This document shows, piece after piece, positions 45,564 to 56,326 of a stretch of 64,000 nt of DNA. The notes beneath the pieces are model-generated. The model worked only from the letters and a program-made list of their open reading frames with translations. It searched no databases and was not told the origin of the DNA. The position numbers and the translations under genes are program-made. Origin of the DNA: Sclerotinia nivalis (Eukaryota; Ascomycota; Leotiomycetes; Helotiales; Sclerotiniaceae); assembly GCA_029531795.1 (NCBI GenBank), contig JAPEIS010000013.1, forward strand, positions 62,001 to 126,000, given 5' to 3'. How positions within the stretch are numbered: position 1 is the stretch's first letter; each line of letters starts with the position of its first letter.

Positions 45564-46678
45564 ATGCAGCTCCCAATGAAGACTCTCGTCGCTCTCCTCC
45601 CCTTCTTCCTTCAAGTCAATGCTCAAGCCTCCGGTTCCGGTACCACCACTCGTTACTGGGATTGTTGTAAACCATCCTGTTCCTGGTCCGACAAGGCCGT
45701 TCTCGCATCTGGTTCCGGCCCTGTTGGAACCTGTGATATTAAGGACTCTCCTCTTTCCGACCCTACCGCCAATGCTGTTTCGGGATGCAACGGAGGAACC
45801 TCCTACATGTGCTCGGATCAATCTCCATACGCCGTTACTGATGACTTGGCATATGGATATGCGGCCGTCAATATTGCCGGTGGAAGTGAATCATCATGGT
45901 GCTGTGCTTGTTACGAATTGACCTTTACTAGCACTGCTCTTGCTGGCAAGAAGATGATTGTTCAAGCTACGTAAGTACATGAATCTCATTCATCACTCCC
46001 TCTTTTCCAAAATCCATTATCTAACATAATTTTGTTTACAGTAACACCGGTGGAGATCTCGGCTCCAACCAATTCGATCTCGCCATGCCAGGAGGAGGTG
46101 TCGGAATCTTCAACGGATGCACCACCGAATTCGGAGCTCCATCTTCCGGCTGGGGTTCCCAATACGGCGGTGTCTCTTCAGCATCAGCCTGCTCTACATT
46201 CCCCGCCGCTCTTCAACCAGGATGTAACTTCCGATTCGGATGGTTCGAAGGAGCCGATAACCCAACCGTCGACTTCAAACAAGTTGAATGTCCAGCTGCC
46301 TTGACCAAGAGCACTGGATGCAAGAGAGCCGATGATTCAAGCATGCCTGCTCCCGATGCATCAGGAAGCGCATCTGCTTTCCCCGTTGCTAAAGTTGCTA
46401 TTTCTTCCTCTTCCTCCTCAGCAGCTCCTGTAGCAGCTACTCCAGTTAGCTCTTCATCCTCTGCTGCCGTGGTGCCTACTCTCGCATCTTCTTCTTCCAT
46501 CGCCCCGGTTGTTGTATCTTCTGTTAAATCTTCTGCCTCTGCCGCTAGCGTAGCACCTACTTCCGCCCCAGCACCCGTTACTACACATGCTTCAAAGACC
46601 AAGTCGACTGTTGCTCCTCAATCGACTGTTGCTTCTGCTCCATACGGTGGAGATGATGATACTTGCGATGCTGAGTAA
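45564..46678 (+). CDS. Secreted glycoside hydrolase family 45 endo-beta-1,4-glucanase
   Basis: Endocellulase acting on plant cell walls outside the cell. Exons 45564-45970 and 46042-46678; 347 residues. Signal peptide 1-20 ([19 protein letters not shown]). The GH45 signature '[14 protein letters not shown]' carries the catalytic base Asp33; the acid Asp148 is in '[18 protein letters not shown]'. Conserved Cys pattern: '[13 protein letters not shown]' and '[19 protein letters not shown]'. Residues from about 245 onward form a Ser/Ala/Pro/Val/Thr-rich linker-like tail ending [10 protein letters not shown]. In many fungal GH45 enzymes such a linker leads to a cellulose-binding CBM1; here none follows, so it is a catalytic domain with a naked, probably O-glycosylated tail. 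Confidence 0.93.
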
Positions 46679-47125
46679 ATGGTTGATTATATGGAAGTTG
46701 ATGTAAGAACATGGTGAATAGAAAACTTCGGGAAAGTTAGAGGGGGAGGTAGAGAGGTAGAGAGGAAGTACAAGTCGAGGTGAGGTAGAGTAAAGGAGAC
46801 GAATATAGACAGGGGATGCATATGGTGATGAGTAGATGACCAAAGAAGACAAAGATCCATTCTTGTAACTATTTTTCCAACCGCAAATAAATCATTGCAT
46901 CAAATTTTTTTTTCGATATATATTTTCCTCTTTTTTTTTTGCTTGTGAATTATTATATCTTATGACCGTGAACGTGGATAACCTCTATCTTGTGAATATC
47001 AATAAATCGATCAATCAAAATACAAGAACTACTTACTGCATTCATTCATTAATCAACGACTTTAATTTCTTCTCCCGATACTCGCATCTCAATACAAAAC
47101 AACACAATCAATTCCATAATTACAT

Positions 47126-47172
47126 GAAAGGGGGCAAGCCCCCTAGCCCCCATTGCTCGCTGCGCTCGAAAG
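47126..47172 (+). repeat. Short GC-rich hairpin element in AT-rich DNA
   Basis: About 45 bases of very high GC: a perfect hairpin GGGGGCAAGCCCCC (47130-47143), a second C5 run, then GCTCGCTGCGCTCG (47155-47168). The DNA on both sides is AT-rich. It resembles the GC clusters known from fungal mitochondrial DNA; origin and copy number cannot be told from one copy. Confidence 0.6.
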
Positions 47173-47796
47173 GCATTTATTTCATACCTACCCACCGTCT
47201 CACAATCTCACTTCCAATCCATTATTCGCCAATATGAAAATTCAAGCATAATCTCATCCCTTCCAAAACCAATTTGGTAGTCTCATCATTGGAAAGATAA
47301 AAGAGATATTTATGAATTATGAATTGAGATATTTGAATTAAGAATCTGAATCGAGGTATCAAACTGAGCTATTTACAGTATCGATATAAATATTAATATT
47401 AAAAACTTCATACACTCGAATATAATTACCTATCTAGATATCTAAATAAATATATAATACACAATATCCACTCCTCATCCCACCCATAAAAAAAAACTAA
47501 AAATATAAAGCCAAACTCTCCTTTAATACCGTTAAAGAAATCAGATTATCCCTCCACCACTCTTTTACTCTCATACTCTCTAATTCTAAATTTACAATCT
47601 TATAGAACTTATGATATACGCCATATATATAGAGCCCCAGAGGCGAGTATTTCTTCCTTAGCTGCACGAGTTACGGATCAGTCACAAATTTATTTGGGAT
47701 AGAAGAAAGTATCGGAATTCGAATTTATGGCGTGGTGAAGCGGTGAGTTGGTATGAATTGGAATGGAATGAATGTTTGGAGATAATTAGTTGATGG

Positions 47797-47825
47797 GGGT
47801 GAGTGGGTGAGTGAGTGAGTGAGTA
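47797..47825 (+). repeat. (GAGT)n simple repeat
   Basis: Tetranucleotide GAGT/GGGT tract, about seven units, near the 3' end of Esa1. Non-coding. Confidence 0.7.
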
Positions 47826-48021
47826 TTGTACGCTATTGAAGATATTCCCCAACATCATATTCCTCCCAAGGTTATCTATTAATATGTTAATTCTCCCGTA
47901 ACCATACACGCTAAACAATACATCGTTCCACCTAAACACCATTCCATCCATTCCTCAATCCTTCCCAACCAAAACCATCATCAAACGAACGAATATCCAC
48001 ATCATCCCCTTCAAACTCAAT

Positions 48022-49802
48022 CTACCAACCCCAAGTCCTATCCACCAACTTAAACGGTTTCCACACAATCCTCGAAGGATCAATCACCCTCTTCGGTTTC
48101 GATTTCTGTTTTTCCTTCATCGCCTCATGTCTCTTGATCAACGGCGTCGGTAAAACCATCTTATGTTCTCCCTTATGATAAACTTGCATTTTTAACGCTT
48201 GTAATGTATGTTCCACATCCGCGCTTGTCATATTGAGTTTTTGTGATAGACCTTCTATGCTTATTCTTTCATCTCTTTCATTGTGAAGTAAAAGTTCCTC
48301 GACGATGCGTTCAGTCCAATATTGTCGATAAGAGAGGAGGCCGAGATCAGAAAGGGGCTTTTCGGGTGAGCCGAGTTTTCCTTCGATTTTGGAAAGTTCG
48401 TAGGAAAAATTGATGAGGAGACGTCCATATCCTTTACGTTGATATTGTGGAAGTGTGAGAATACAAGCTACATTGTATCCATCTGCACTTTCCTTCTCTT
48501 TTGAAAAATATCCTACTAAATGAAATCCTTTTTCGTCTACTGAACACATGACATAGAAGAGGAAAGGATCCACATCATAGTAAAGAGTTTTGTGATCGAG
48601 AAACATCTTAGATATAAGACATAAGTTTCGACACCAAGTTCGTTGACGACGACCATCAATTTCGAAAAATGAAACGTAATCATCTCGATAAATTTCATTT
48701 CCAGGAGGATGTTGTAATGTACACTTATGACGATGTCGAGTAAATGATTTGAGATCTCCATAATAACATAAACAAAATTCACAAATGTACATGAGATCCT
48801 CTTGAGTGAAGACTTCCGGATAAGGAGAGAAATACCAGGGGTAAAGGTCGAATTTACCGAATTGAACTTTGGAGATATTTCGAATTCGTGATATTTCGGC
48901 TTGATTTTGAGTCAATGAACCTCCAGTTCTTAATTTTTCGATTTCTTCTTCTCGACTGAAATGTTGAGCAGGTTCATTCTTCGCATCTGCTGCTTCAGCT
49001 GCAGCTTCATCAACATCCATAGGATCATTTGCTTCAGGAGTAGCATCAAGATCTAATGCCATAGTAAGTTTTGTATCTCCATCTCCATCAACATCAGGAG
49101 TTTGTCTCTGAGATTCAGCAAATTCCGACCATGGTTGAGCATTTGAACCGGATTCTGAAACTACAGAATCTTCTCTTTTACTTGCTTGAGCTGGACGTTT
49201 TTGATTTTTCTTCTTACCAACGCTGGTTTTCTTCCCAGCTGGAGCAGCTTTGGATTTATCCTTTGGTTTTTCTGGAGCTGGCCATTCAACATCTTGAGTA
49301 AAATCCATTCGTATAGCTGGAACCCATTCATCTAGACGTTTATTGAAATTGTCAAAATTGCAATAAAATTGACGACCACTTTTCGTCTCTTTTATACTTA
49401 GAATTTCTGCTCTTCTAAGTGCACCATCCTGAATGAAATTAGTATGATGATTTTGATAGAGCAAATGGGGATTAAATGGGATCAATCCCTTAATTAAAAA
49501 GCAGGAAGAAGAAAGAATGAAAGGAAGTCAAAACAGAGGAATAGTTGAATGTTGAAGTTGTGATATAAAAATCCCAAGTTCCCCCAAATGCAAATACAAA
49601 TACAAATGGTTACTAACCTTCTGTACCATAGCTATACATCCCACCCTACAGGCATTAATTAGCACACTATAATGTTGCGACCGTGAAATTTGGGGTCAAG
49701 GTAAAAATAAACTCACCTCAAAGTATCAATAGTCGCTCTACTCTTCTGTTTAGGTACTGGTGTTCCTACATTACTATCCTTATCCTGCGAAGGACCCGTC
49801 AT
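48022..49802 (-). CDS. esa1: MYST histone acetyltransferase Esa1 (KAT5)
   Basis: Catalytic subunit of NuA4; acetylates histone H4/H2A tails and Htz1, essential in yeast. Exons 49802-49717 (86 nt), 49645-49618 (28 nt) and 49428-48022; 506 residues. The start MTGPSQDKDSNVGTPVPKQK and the small second exon (VGCIAMVQK) rebuild the Tudor-knot chromo domain with 'DGALRRAEILSIKETKSGRQ' and 'NKRLDEWVPAIRMD'. A C2HC zinc finger 'CEFCLCYYGDLKSFTRHRHK' opens the MYST domain. The autoacetylated Lys region is 'FLDHKTLYYDVDPFLFY'. The catalytic Cys is in 'NVACILTLPQYQRKGYG', with the acetyl-CoA loop Q/R-x-x-G-x-G. The general-base Glu is in 'GSPEKPLSDLG'. It ends at RTWGW as in Esa1 orthologs. Divergent from Rex4. 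Confidence 0.95.
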
Positions 49803-50123
49803 GATGAATTTTATTAATATTTTGATGGTGGTGAATTGATTTTGGATTGATTTTGATTGATTTCGTGAATTCGTGATTTGGTCGTCGTTTGATTATTTTG
49901 TTCTGGAGGGGCAATTTGACAAGGCTGTTGAAAGAATATCGCTATATTTTTAGCGTTCCACTCATTGATATCGAAAAGTTGCAGGCACGAGCCAAGTCCC
50001 AGCCCAGCCTTGTCTTATCACCTATCACCAATAATTTATTTACTTGTGAAAACCCAATCCTCGAGATTTTATCCTCCAATCCAAACCGACAACAACAACA
50101 ATAGAACATGCAAAGTAAAGATC
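49803..50123. promoter_or_regulatory. Bidirectional promoter between Esa1 and Rex4
   Basis: 321 bp between two divergently oriented start codons. It is AT-rich near the Esa1 side, with no clear TATA box for either gene. Shared regulation is inference. Confidence 0.45.
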
Positions 50124-51119
50124 ATGGCACCTGTTCTATCAAGTAATTGGAAATCCCTACAAGCCGTGTTAAAGAAAACCCCCCAACCATCCACCGAAGC
50201 CAGAAAACGAAAAGCCGCAGAACCTTCCGAAAGAACAAAAGACAGTATCGCAAAACGCAGACGTTTAGAAGGCAACACACTTAAATCCCGATCAATTGCA
50301 GAGGCAAAAGGAGCAACGAAGAAGAAAACGATGGGTGGAATGGGAAGTTCACCAGTTTTGGAATCGACCGAAGATGATACACCACTTCCTAAAAATGCAC
50401 CATCTGCTTCTTTAGCTCTTTGGGCGGAAGATAATGATATTTCGGCGAAAGATCTCGCGGAAGCTTATGGAGGGAATTTAAAAGATACGACGATTCAAGG
50501 TGCTCGAGCTGATAATATCAATGGCGGATTATCAGCCAATGTCGACATAGGAAAGTACATCGGCATTGATTGTGAAATGGTAGGTGTAGGAGGTGAAGAG
50601 GATAGATCAGTATTGGCACGAGTTAGTATTGTCAATTTTCATGGCACACAGATATACGATTCATTTGTACGACCCAAGGAATTTGTTACGGATTGGAGAA
50701 CTCATGTTTCTGGTGTTTCGACGAAGAATATGGCGACGGCGAGGGAATTCGACGAGGTACAGAAAGATGTTGCTGAGATACTTCAGGGGAGGATATTGAT
50801 TGGACATGCGATCAAGAATGATTTGGAAGCTATGATGTTGAGCCATCCAAAGAGAGATATACGCGATACATCGAAGTTTTCAGGCTTTAGAAAATATAGT
50901 AATGGGAGAACACCAAGTTTGAAGAAATTGTCAAAGGAGATATTGGGGGTGGATATACAGGGTGGTGAACATTCTAGTATTGAGGATGCGAGAGCAACGA
51001 TACTTTTGTTTAGGAAACATAAATCGGCTTTTGATATTGAACATGCGAAGCATAATCCTCCACACTCTGGTGCTTCGTCAAAGTCTAAGCCAAAGAAGAA
51101 GAAGAAAGGGAAGCGTTGA
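50124..51119 (+). CDS. rex4: RNA exonuclease Rex4 (DEDDh family)
   Basis: 3'-5' exoribonuclease linked to pre-rRNA (ITS1) processing in yeast; nucleolar. Single exon, 331 residues from the ATG at 50124 (MAPVLSSNW); the frame is open further upstream but without ortholog-like sequence. The basic N-terminal third (KRK, KRRR) fits nucleolar targeting. Exonuclease motifs: ExoI 'YIGIDCEMVGVG' with the D-x-E pair, ExoII 'ILIGHAIKNDLEAM' with Asp, ExoIII 'GEHSSIEDARATILLF' with the His and Asp of DEDDh. A poly-Lys tail (KPKKKKKGKR) ends the protein. Divergent from Esa1. Confidence 0.93.
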   Translation: MAPVLSSNWKSLQAVLKKTPQPSTEARKRKAAEPSERTKDSIAKRRRLEGNTLKSRSIAEAKGATKKKTMGGMGSSPVLESTEDDTPLPKNAPSASLALWAEDNDISAKDLAEAYGGNLKDTTIQGARADNINGGLSANVDIGKYIGIDCEMVGVGGEEDRSVLARVSIVNFHGTQIYDSFVRPKEFVTDWRTHVSGVSTKNMATAREFDEVQKDVAEILQGRILIGHAIKNDLEAMMLSHPKRDIRDTSKFSGFRKYSNGRTPSLKKLSKEILGVDIQGGEHSSIEDARATILLFRKHKSAFDIEHAKHNPPHSGASSKSKPKKKKKGKR

Positions 51120-51575
51120 GGAAGTTCAAGGTCAATAGGATGCGGTCATGGAGGTGGTGTGGTATTTTTCTCCAATATGAAGTATTCAGCAAGAGTTTGG
51201 TCCAAAAGATCATTTGGATTCAGCGGAATTGGGAGTTTGGCGTTGAGCAAATCATGTATTAGACTTGAGCGACGCTTTCATATCCTATGGACATTTTTAC
51301 AAGTCACCAATATATACAATCATGTTTCACTCACAGACTTTTTGACGTTTGACCAAGAGCCGGAAGAAAAGCTAGCACTGATATGTACCTATTATACAAT
51401 GAATTATCCGAAGAAATTCTCTAGTCTATGTGGTCTATCAAACTGCCACTCTAATGCAACATCAATCCCTCTTTGACTTTTGAAAAATAGCGAGGAGAGA
51501 AAATTCGTTACCCCTTCATCCATTGACTCCAAGCGCTCAAATAAAATAACCCGCAAAATGAAGCAAATCTCGAAA
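51120..51575. other. Convergent intergenic region
   Basis: About 455 bases between the Rex4 stop and the end of the CFA-synthase-like gene. No supported ORF. Confidence 0.4.
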
Positions 51576-53143
51576 CTATAGAGGAATACCATGCATCAAT
51601 TCCAAAGCTCCCTCTCTTCCAACCGTAATTATCGCATCTCCCAGCGTCTTTGTCGCGAATCCCGCTTCGCAATATGTGAAATAATACTAGACGAGTGAGT
51701 GAGTATGTTAGCATGTGATTTTCGGAGCAAAATTCATACAAGGGAAAGGGAAATGTTATACGAACTTCCCACTTTTTCCTGAAAACCTCAACCTCTCTCT
51801 TACCCATTCCCTCATGTTCTGCCATCAACGCGGGTCTAATCCTCGATTCGAAATTTGCCAGGAACTTTTCCTTCCATAATCGTAATGTTTTCGCATAATG
51901 TCCTCCGATATTTTCTACCTTTTCCACCACCAATGTTCCCTCGGAGGCTTTGGTAATATTATCGATTAATTGAGTAATGGAAGGAAGATGTCCACCTGGG
52001 AAGATGTATTTTCTGATAAAATCCTCACCCTTTGCATATGCTTCATATCGACCTTCGGGCATGGTAATGCATTGGAATACAGCGATTCCATCGGGTTTTA
52101 ATAGTCGATGAATACATGAGAAATATGTTTCGAGGTATTCTGCCCCGACTGCTTCGAGCATCTCTATTGATATTATTTTATCATAAGGTTGTTTTGGGAT
52201 AGGTAGGGCTCTATAATCCATAAGTTTTACTTCGATTCTGTCTGCGAAACCAGCTGCATATATGCGCTTTTCAGCTAAGGCTTTTTGTTCAACTGATAAT
52301 GTTAAACTTGTCACACGACATCCTGTTCGTCTAACGGCTTGGATAGCAAATGAGCCCCATCCAGTTCCAATTTCTAATACGTGATCTGAGGATTTGATTC
52401 GTGCCCCATCTATGAATCGATCGAGTTTTGTCCTTTGTGCTTCTTCGAGGGTTTCTTCTTCGAATTCGGAAGAGGTGCTAGAAATGGATTTCCATATAGG
52501 ACATGAATATGTCATATCTTCCGAGAGAAATGTGGCGAACATTTCATTCGAGATATCGTAATGCGCGGAAACATTGAGGAGAGAATTGGAGAGAGTATTT
52601 GTACTTCGGGCAAGTCCTGTGATGGTAGCGGCGATGGAGGAGGTTAGGGTTGTTGCATTTGCGAGTTGATTGCGATTTTGGATAAAAAGCTACGAAGGGG
52701 AATTAGTTTGAGACCCAATCACTAGTAGTGGAAACATATCATACCTCAAAAAATCCAGTCAAATCATCACATTCGACTTCTCCCAACATATACGCCTCCG
52801 CGAAACCCATATCGGCAAATAAGAATAAGCGCACCCAAAATGCTTGATTGATAACCCTCAATTCTATCTTTCTTGCTGCACCAGCTTTCCTCGAGGGATA
52901 ATGGCCATTCACGCCGTTGGTCTTGGGTTCTTTGGCAATCTTCGCCCCGTAACATATTGTGGTTCCAGTTTCGACATCAGTAACAAGTAGTGTACCACGC
53001 TCAATTCGTCCGAATAATGAAGTGACAGCAGTCTTTGAGATATAAAGGACGGGACCCCAAGTCAAACCACCAATTGTACTCTTCAAGTAATCTGTACTTT
53101 TTGTTATGGGTATGGTGATGGCACCGGGAAGGTAGGAAGCCAT
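51576..53143 (-). CDS. Cyclopropane-fatty-acyl-phospholipid synthase-like SAM methyltransferase
   Basis: SAM-dependent enzyme of the CFA synthase family, which methylenates unsaturated acyl chains of phospholipids. Exons 53143-52745, 52689-51766 and 51686-51576; 477 residues. The N-terminal lipid-binding-like domain has 'FLFADMGFAEAYMLGEVECD'. The SAM site is 'VLEIGTGWGSFAIQA' (~residue 237), then 'SIEMLEAVG' and 'GYFSCIH'-type elements ('YLETYFSCIHRLLKPDGIAV'). 'RKYIFPGGHLPS' and 'ENIGGHYAKTLRLW' are family blocks. The last intron removal is needed to restore 'KKWEYYFTYCEAGF' and the end ELMHGIPL; the unspliced frame runs on to an unrelated tail. There are no transmembrane spans as in sphingolipid C9-methyltransferases, so CFA synthase is preferred; the true substrate is inferred. 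Confidence 0.88.
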
Positions 53144-53740
53144 TGTGATTTATGAGGTCGTTTGAAAGTATGAGAATGAGAGATTTTAATGAATTATTGT
53201 GTTAATGGCGTGCAGGTTTAAAGAAAAATGGATATAAAGTTCAATTGGAGAGGCAAGAAGGTAAAGGAAGAGAAAACTGTTCACTCGGACGAGGTAGATG
53301 GGCAAGTGCCGTGCGCCGGACAGTAGTTTTGGGGCAGAAGCTAAGCTACCGGAGCTAGATCTTGAGCTTGATTTGCGCACAATCACAAGCTTTATTTTGA
53401 TCTAATTGAAAAAGGATTGAAAGGGAAGGAGAAGAAGTAGTATGAATGAGGAATTGGTATATACCTTTGTCACTGTTACAGTATCAGCATGGGACAATAT
53501 GTTGCTATATCTGAAGAAAGAAGGAAAATCAAGGCAATACATACAATTATGATTTCAAACAAAAAGAGCATGGGAATCCCTGATCACGATGTTTCCCGAA
53601 GATGGTCAAATATTTTAATGCTTAAGTAGGAAAGAAGTACTAGTATGAATATGGTTTAAGGAGGGGTTGATAGCTCATGCGGGTAGGTGGGCCCCGCGAT
53701 TAGTGATCTGTGCTGGATCTATGGATAGATGTGCTTGGAC

Positions 53741-53806
53741 TGACTTGGACTTGGACTTGAACTTGAACTTGGACTTGGACTTGGACTTGGACTTAGGACT
53801 CGGACT
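53741..53806 (+). repeat. (GACTTG)n imperfect hexanucleotide tract
   Basis: About ten GACTTG/GAACTT units with point variants, directly followed by a second, different hexamer tract. Frame would read Asp-Leu or Asn-Leu repeats; not considered coding. Confidence 0.8.
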
Positions 53807-53810
53807 CAAG

Positions 53811-53945
53811 ACACAGACACAGACACAGACACAGACACAGACACAGACACAGACACAGACACAGACACAGACACAGACACAGACACAGACACAGACACAG
53901 ACACAGACACAGACACAGACACAGACACAGACACAGACACAGACA
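53811..53945 (+). repeat. (ACAGAC)n perfect hexanucleotide microsatellite
   Basis: About 22 uninterrupted copies of ACAGAC (135 bp). The length is a multiple of three, so reading frames stay open (Gln-Thr repeats plus, Cys-Val or Leu-Cys repeats minus), which produces spurious ORFs. Perfect copies suggest recent expansion and probable length variation between strains. Confidence 0.95.
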
Positions 53946-55432
53946 ACAACATATGGAAGGTTGTTGAAGGGACAACAGGTTTTTTGCAAAGAAAGATAAG
54001 ATGTTTATTCTGTTGTGTTATATGTATGTTGAGAAATATGCTTAGCAGTCCTCGCTGCTGTGTACTTGCCCCTCGAAGCATGCATTGCACAGATCGGGAG
54101 GAAAGAAATATATATATGTACAAGGATTTAAATCACATGTAATACTATCTACTATCTAGGTACTAGTGATTTTGTAAAAGCGTAGAGTACCTATTTAGTT
54201 TTGTATATCCAAGCTAGAATAGATAATGATGTATGTGTGAACGTGTTCGTATAAGGCTGAAGTAGGAAAAAAAAATATGTCAAAGAAAGACCTCGGAGAT
54301 CTAAAAGAATATGGGTAAGATGGGTAGACCACATTACGCCAAGATCACGCATCGATCAGTACTTGTGGTATCGACAGTACGGAGTAGTTGGAGGCTTCGA
54401 TCATTAGAACTACCTCGGAGTCCGTAGATTTCCGAATGAACGATTTGTAGGATTCTTTTCTCACTCCAAAATATATCTCTGAATCGAGCGGATTATAAAA
54501 GAATTATAAATCAAGGGTCCAGGCGCCTTCAAGGGTCCAAAACATTAAAAACATGCACTGGCATGAAAAAGTAGAAAGAAAGTTGTAGATGATTATGTAA
54601 TATACAAGGGGTGAGATCTTTCAAACGTTCGATTGACAATGCTCTGAGCCATCTTTCACGGATCGGCCATGTATCCAACAGGACTGAAATGGGAAGTCTC
54701 CGTAGGAAGAAGAAGTTTGAACAATATTAGGTAGGTGGATAGTCATCTATACCGAGTAGGTATTAGTTTCTTCCAATGATGCTGGTTATAACTAATGATG
54801 GCTGTTTATGGAAGAATAGATGGTGAAGTTGAGTATCGGTAGGAAAGGAGATAGGAACTTGCGAAGTGAGATTGATGATTTATTCACCCAATGAACGAAT
54901 CATAGCATGTACCTAGTAGCATTTAGTATCTCTTGGTGTCCTGTGCCACTCTGCCGCACCGAGATTGAAGCATCAAATGTCACAAACGGAAGTGGTGACC
55001 CGAATGAAGGGGCAGTAGACGAGAACGACATAACGGAAGCTGTTAGGATTCCTTCAACGGAAATGATTTGATCTAGAAGGGAGACGAAGTATGCAGAAAG
55101 AATGACTTTGCAGCTTCGGATGCTAAAAAGTAAAATGTAGGTATTATGAAGCTAGAAAATAACTTTGATACCCCGATGCGAAGCGCCAGTGAGGACATCG
55201 ACAGCCGCAGCTACAAATGCTACGCTGTACGTGTATGACAACTAATGGTCCAAGCTCAAGTACGCACTTCTCTCACAACGCGTCCAGACGCGTCTCACTT
55301 CACACACGAATGATAATTCCTAATATTTGCATCAATTGACCTCAATTGACTCAAACCAACTTTGCAAATCTCAATTAAAAAGAATTTCTTCAAATACAAG
55401 TACAAAATCACAAAATCCCCAATAAAGAAACC

Positions 55433-56055
55433 ATGCTCGCAACCCGTCCACCACCCAAACAATCTTCCTCAAAACCCTCCAAAAAATACACACCCAACCT
55501 CATCCCCTGCCGCATAAACTACACCGCACCGATCAAAATCGAAAAGAGATATTGGAATCCCAAACTCACAAAAAATGCAAAGGGAAAAGAAGAATTGGTG
55601 GCATATTTCAGAGGTAGAAGATTAATTGGTAGAAAGGTTAAGGTTCCGGAGGGATGGAGAGGTGTTGTTTTGAGGGTCGGAGAGGAAATTATGCCGCGGG
55701 AATCTATTGTTGAGGATGAGAGGTTGGGGGATGAAGATGAGGAGGGAGATGATGGGGAGGAAAGAGAAGTTGAAACGAAGATGGTTGATGAGGAGGGTAC
55801 TTTTGATGATTTGACGGTTTGGGGACATGAGTGTTTGGTTGATGCGAGTGGGGATATGGTGGTTAGAGGTATTGAAGAGTGGATGGGTTGGGCGGGTGCG
55901 GTATGTTCTTTTTCTTTTGGTTGTTTTGGCACTGAGATTGAAGGGGTAAAGGGCATCGGAGCTGAGCTGGAGAGATGGACTGTACTAATTTGGTTTGGTT
56001 ATAGATTCACGGCTGCAATGACGAGAACAATATGGAGGACGAAAAGTCGAATTAA
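55433..56055 (+). CDS. Ribonuclease H2 subunit C
   Basis: Accessory subunit of the RNase H2 complex, which removes ribonucleotides from DNA (yeast Rnh203, human RNASEH2C). Exons 55433-55900 and 56005-56055; 172 residues. Family blocks: 'LIPCRINYTAPIKIEKRYW' at the N-terminus, 'AYFRGRRLIGRKVKVPEGWR' with 'GVVLRV', and 'GTFDDLTVWGHECLVDASGD' followed by 'VVRGIEEWMGWAGA'. The intron removal joins 'WAGA|IHGCND'; the unspliced frame would add about 50 unrelated residues. A charged Glu/Asp stretch (residues ~95-120) interrupts the beta-barrel as in fungal orthologs. Confidence 0.85.
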
Positions 56056-56326
56056 CAATTGAGGCTGGATCTCTGTTATAATGAGAAATAGTGGTGTTTA
56101 TGGCGTTAATTAGGGTGCGTTGATGGCCAGTCTGCTGGATTCACTCTTGGATTACGCACATTATACTGGCATTGGCGAATGAGTGCCGCAAAACATACCT
56201 CGGGGTATTTGGATGTTCAATGATCGGAGAAACTTGGGCAGGGTTAAAATGCGGCGCGATGCTCCAAGGAACGTAGATGGTATGGAATTTACAAGCAAGA
56301 CGAAGAATAACATAAATATTGCCTAG

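Larger units (their letters stand above)
46679..48021. other. Convergent AT-rich intergenic region
   Basis: About 1.34 kb between the 3' ends of the GH45 and Esa1 genes. Strongly AT-rich with T runs around 46905-46940 and A/T stretches at 47270-47500, interrupted by a GC-rich element at 47126-47172 and a GAGT repeat near 47797-47825. No gene supported. Confidence 0.45.
53144..55432. other. Long intergenic region with hexanucleotide repeats
   Basis: About 2.3 kb between divergent genes (CFA-synthase-like and RNase H2C). It contains two adjacent hexamer tracts at 53741-53945. The rest is AT-rich without supported ORF. Confidence 0.45.

Noticed and set aside
53667..53999. ORFs made of Gln-Thr, Cys-Val or Leu-Cys repeats, and the idea of a CRISPR-like array
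   Set aside because: All are translations of the perfect ACAGAC microsatellite. There are no spacers between repeats, and the unit is only 6 bp.
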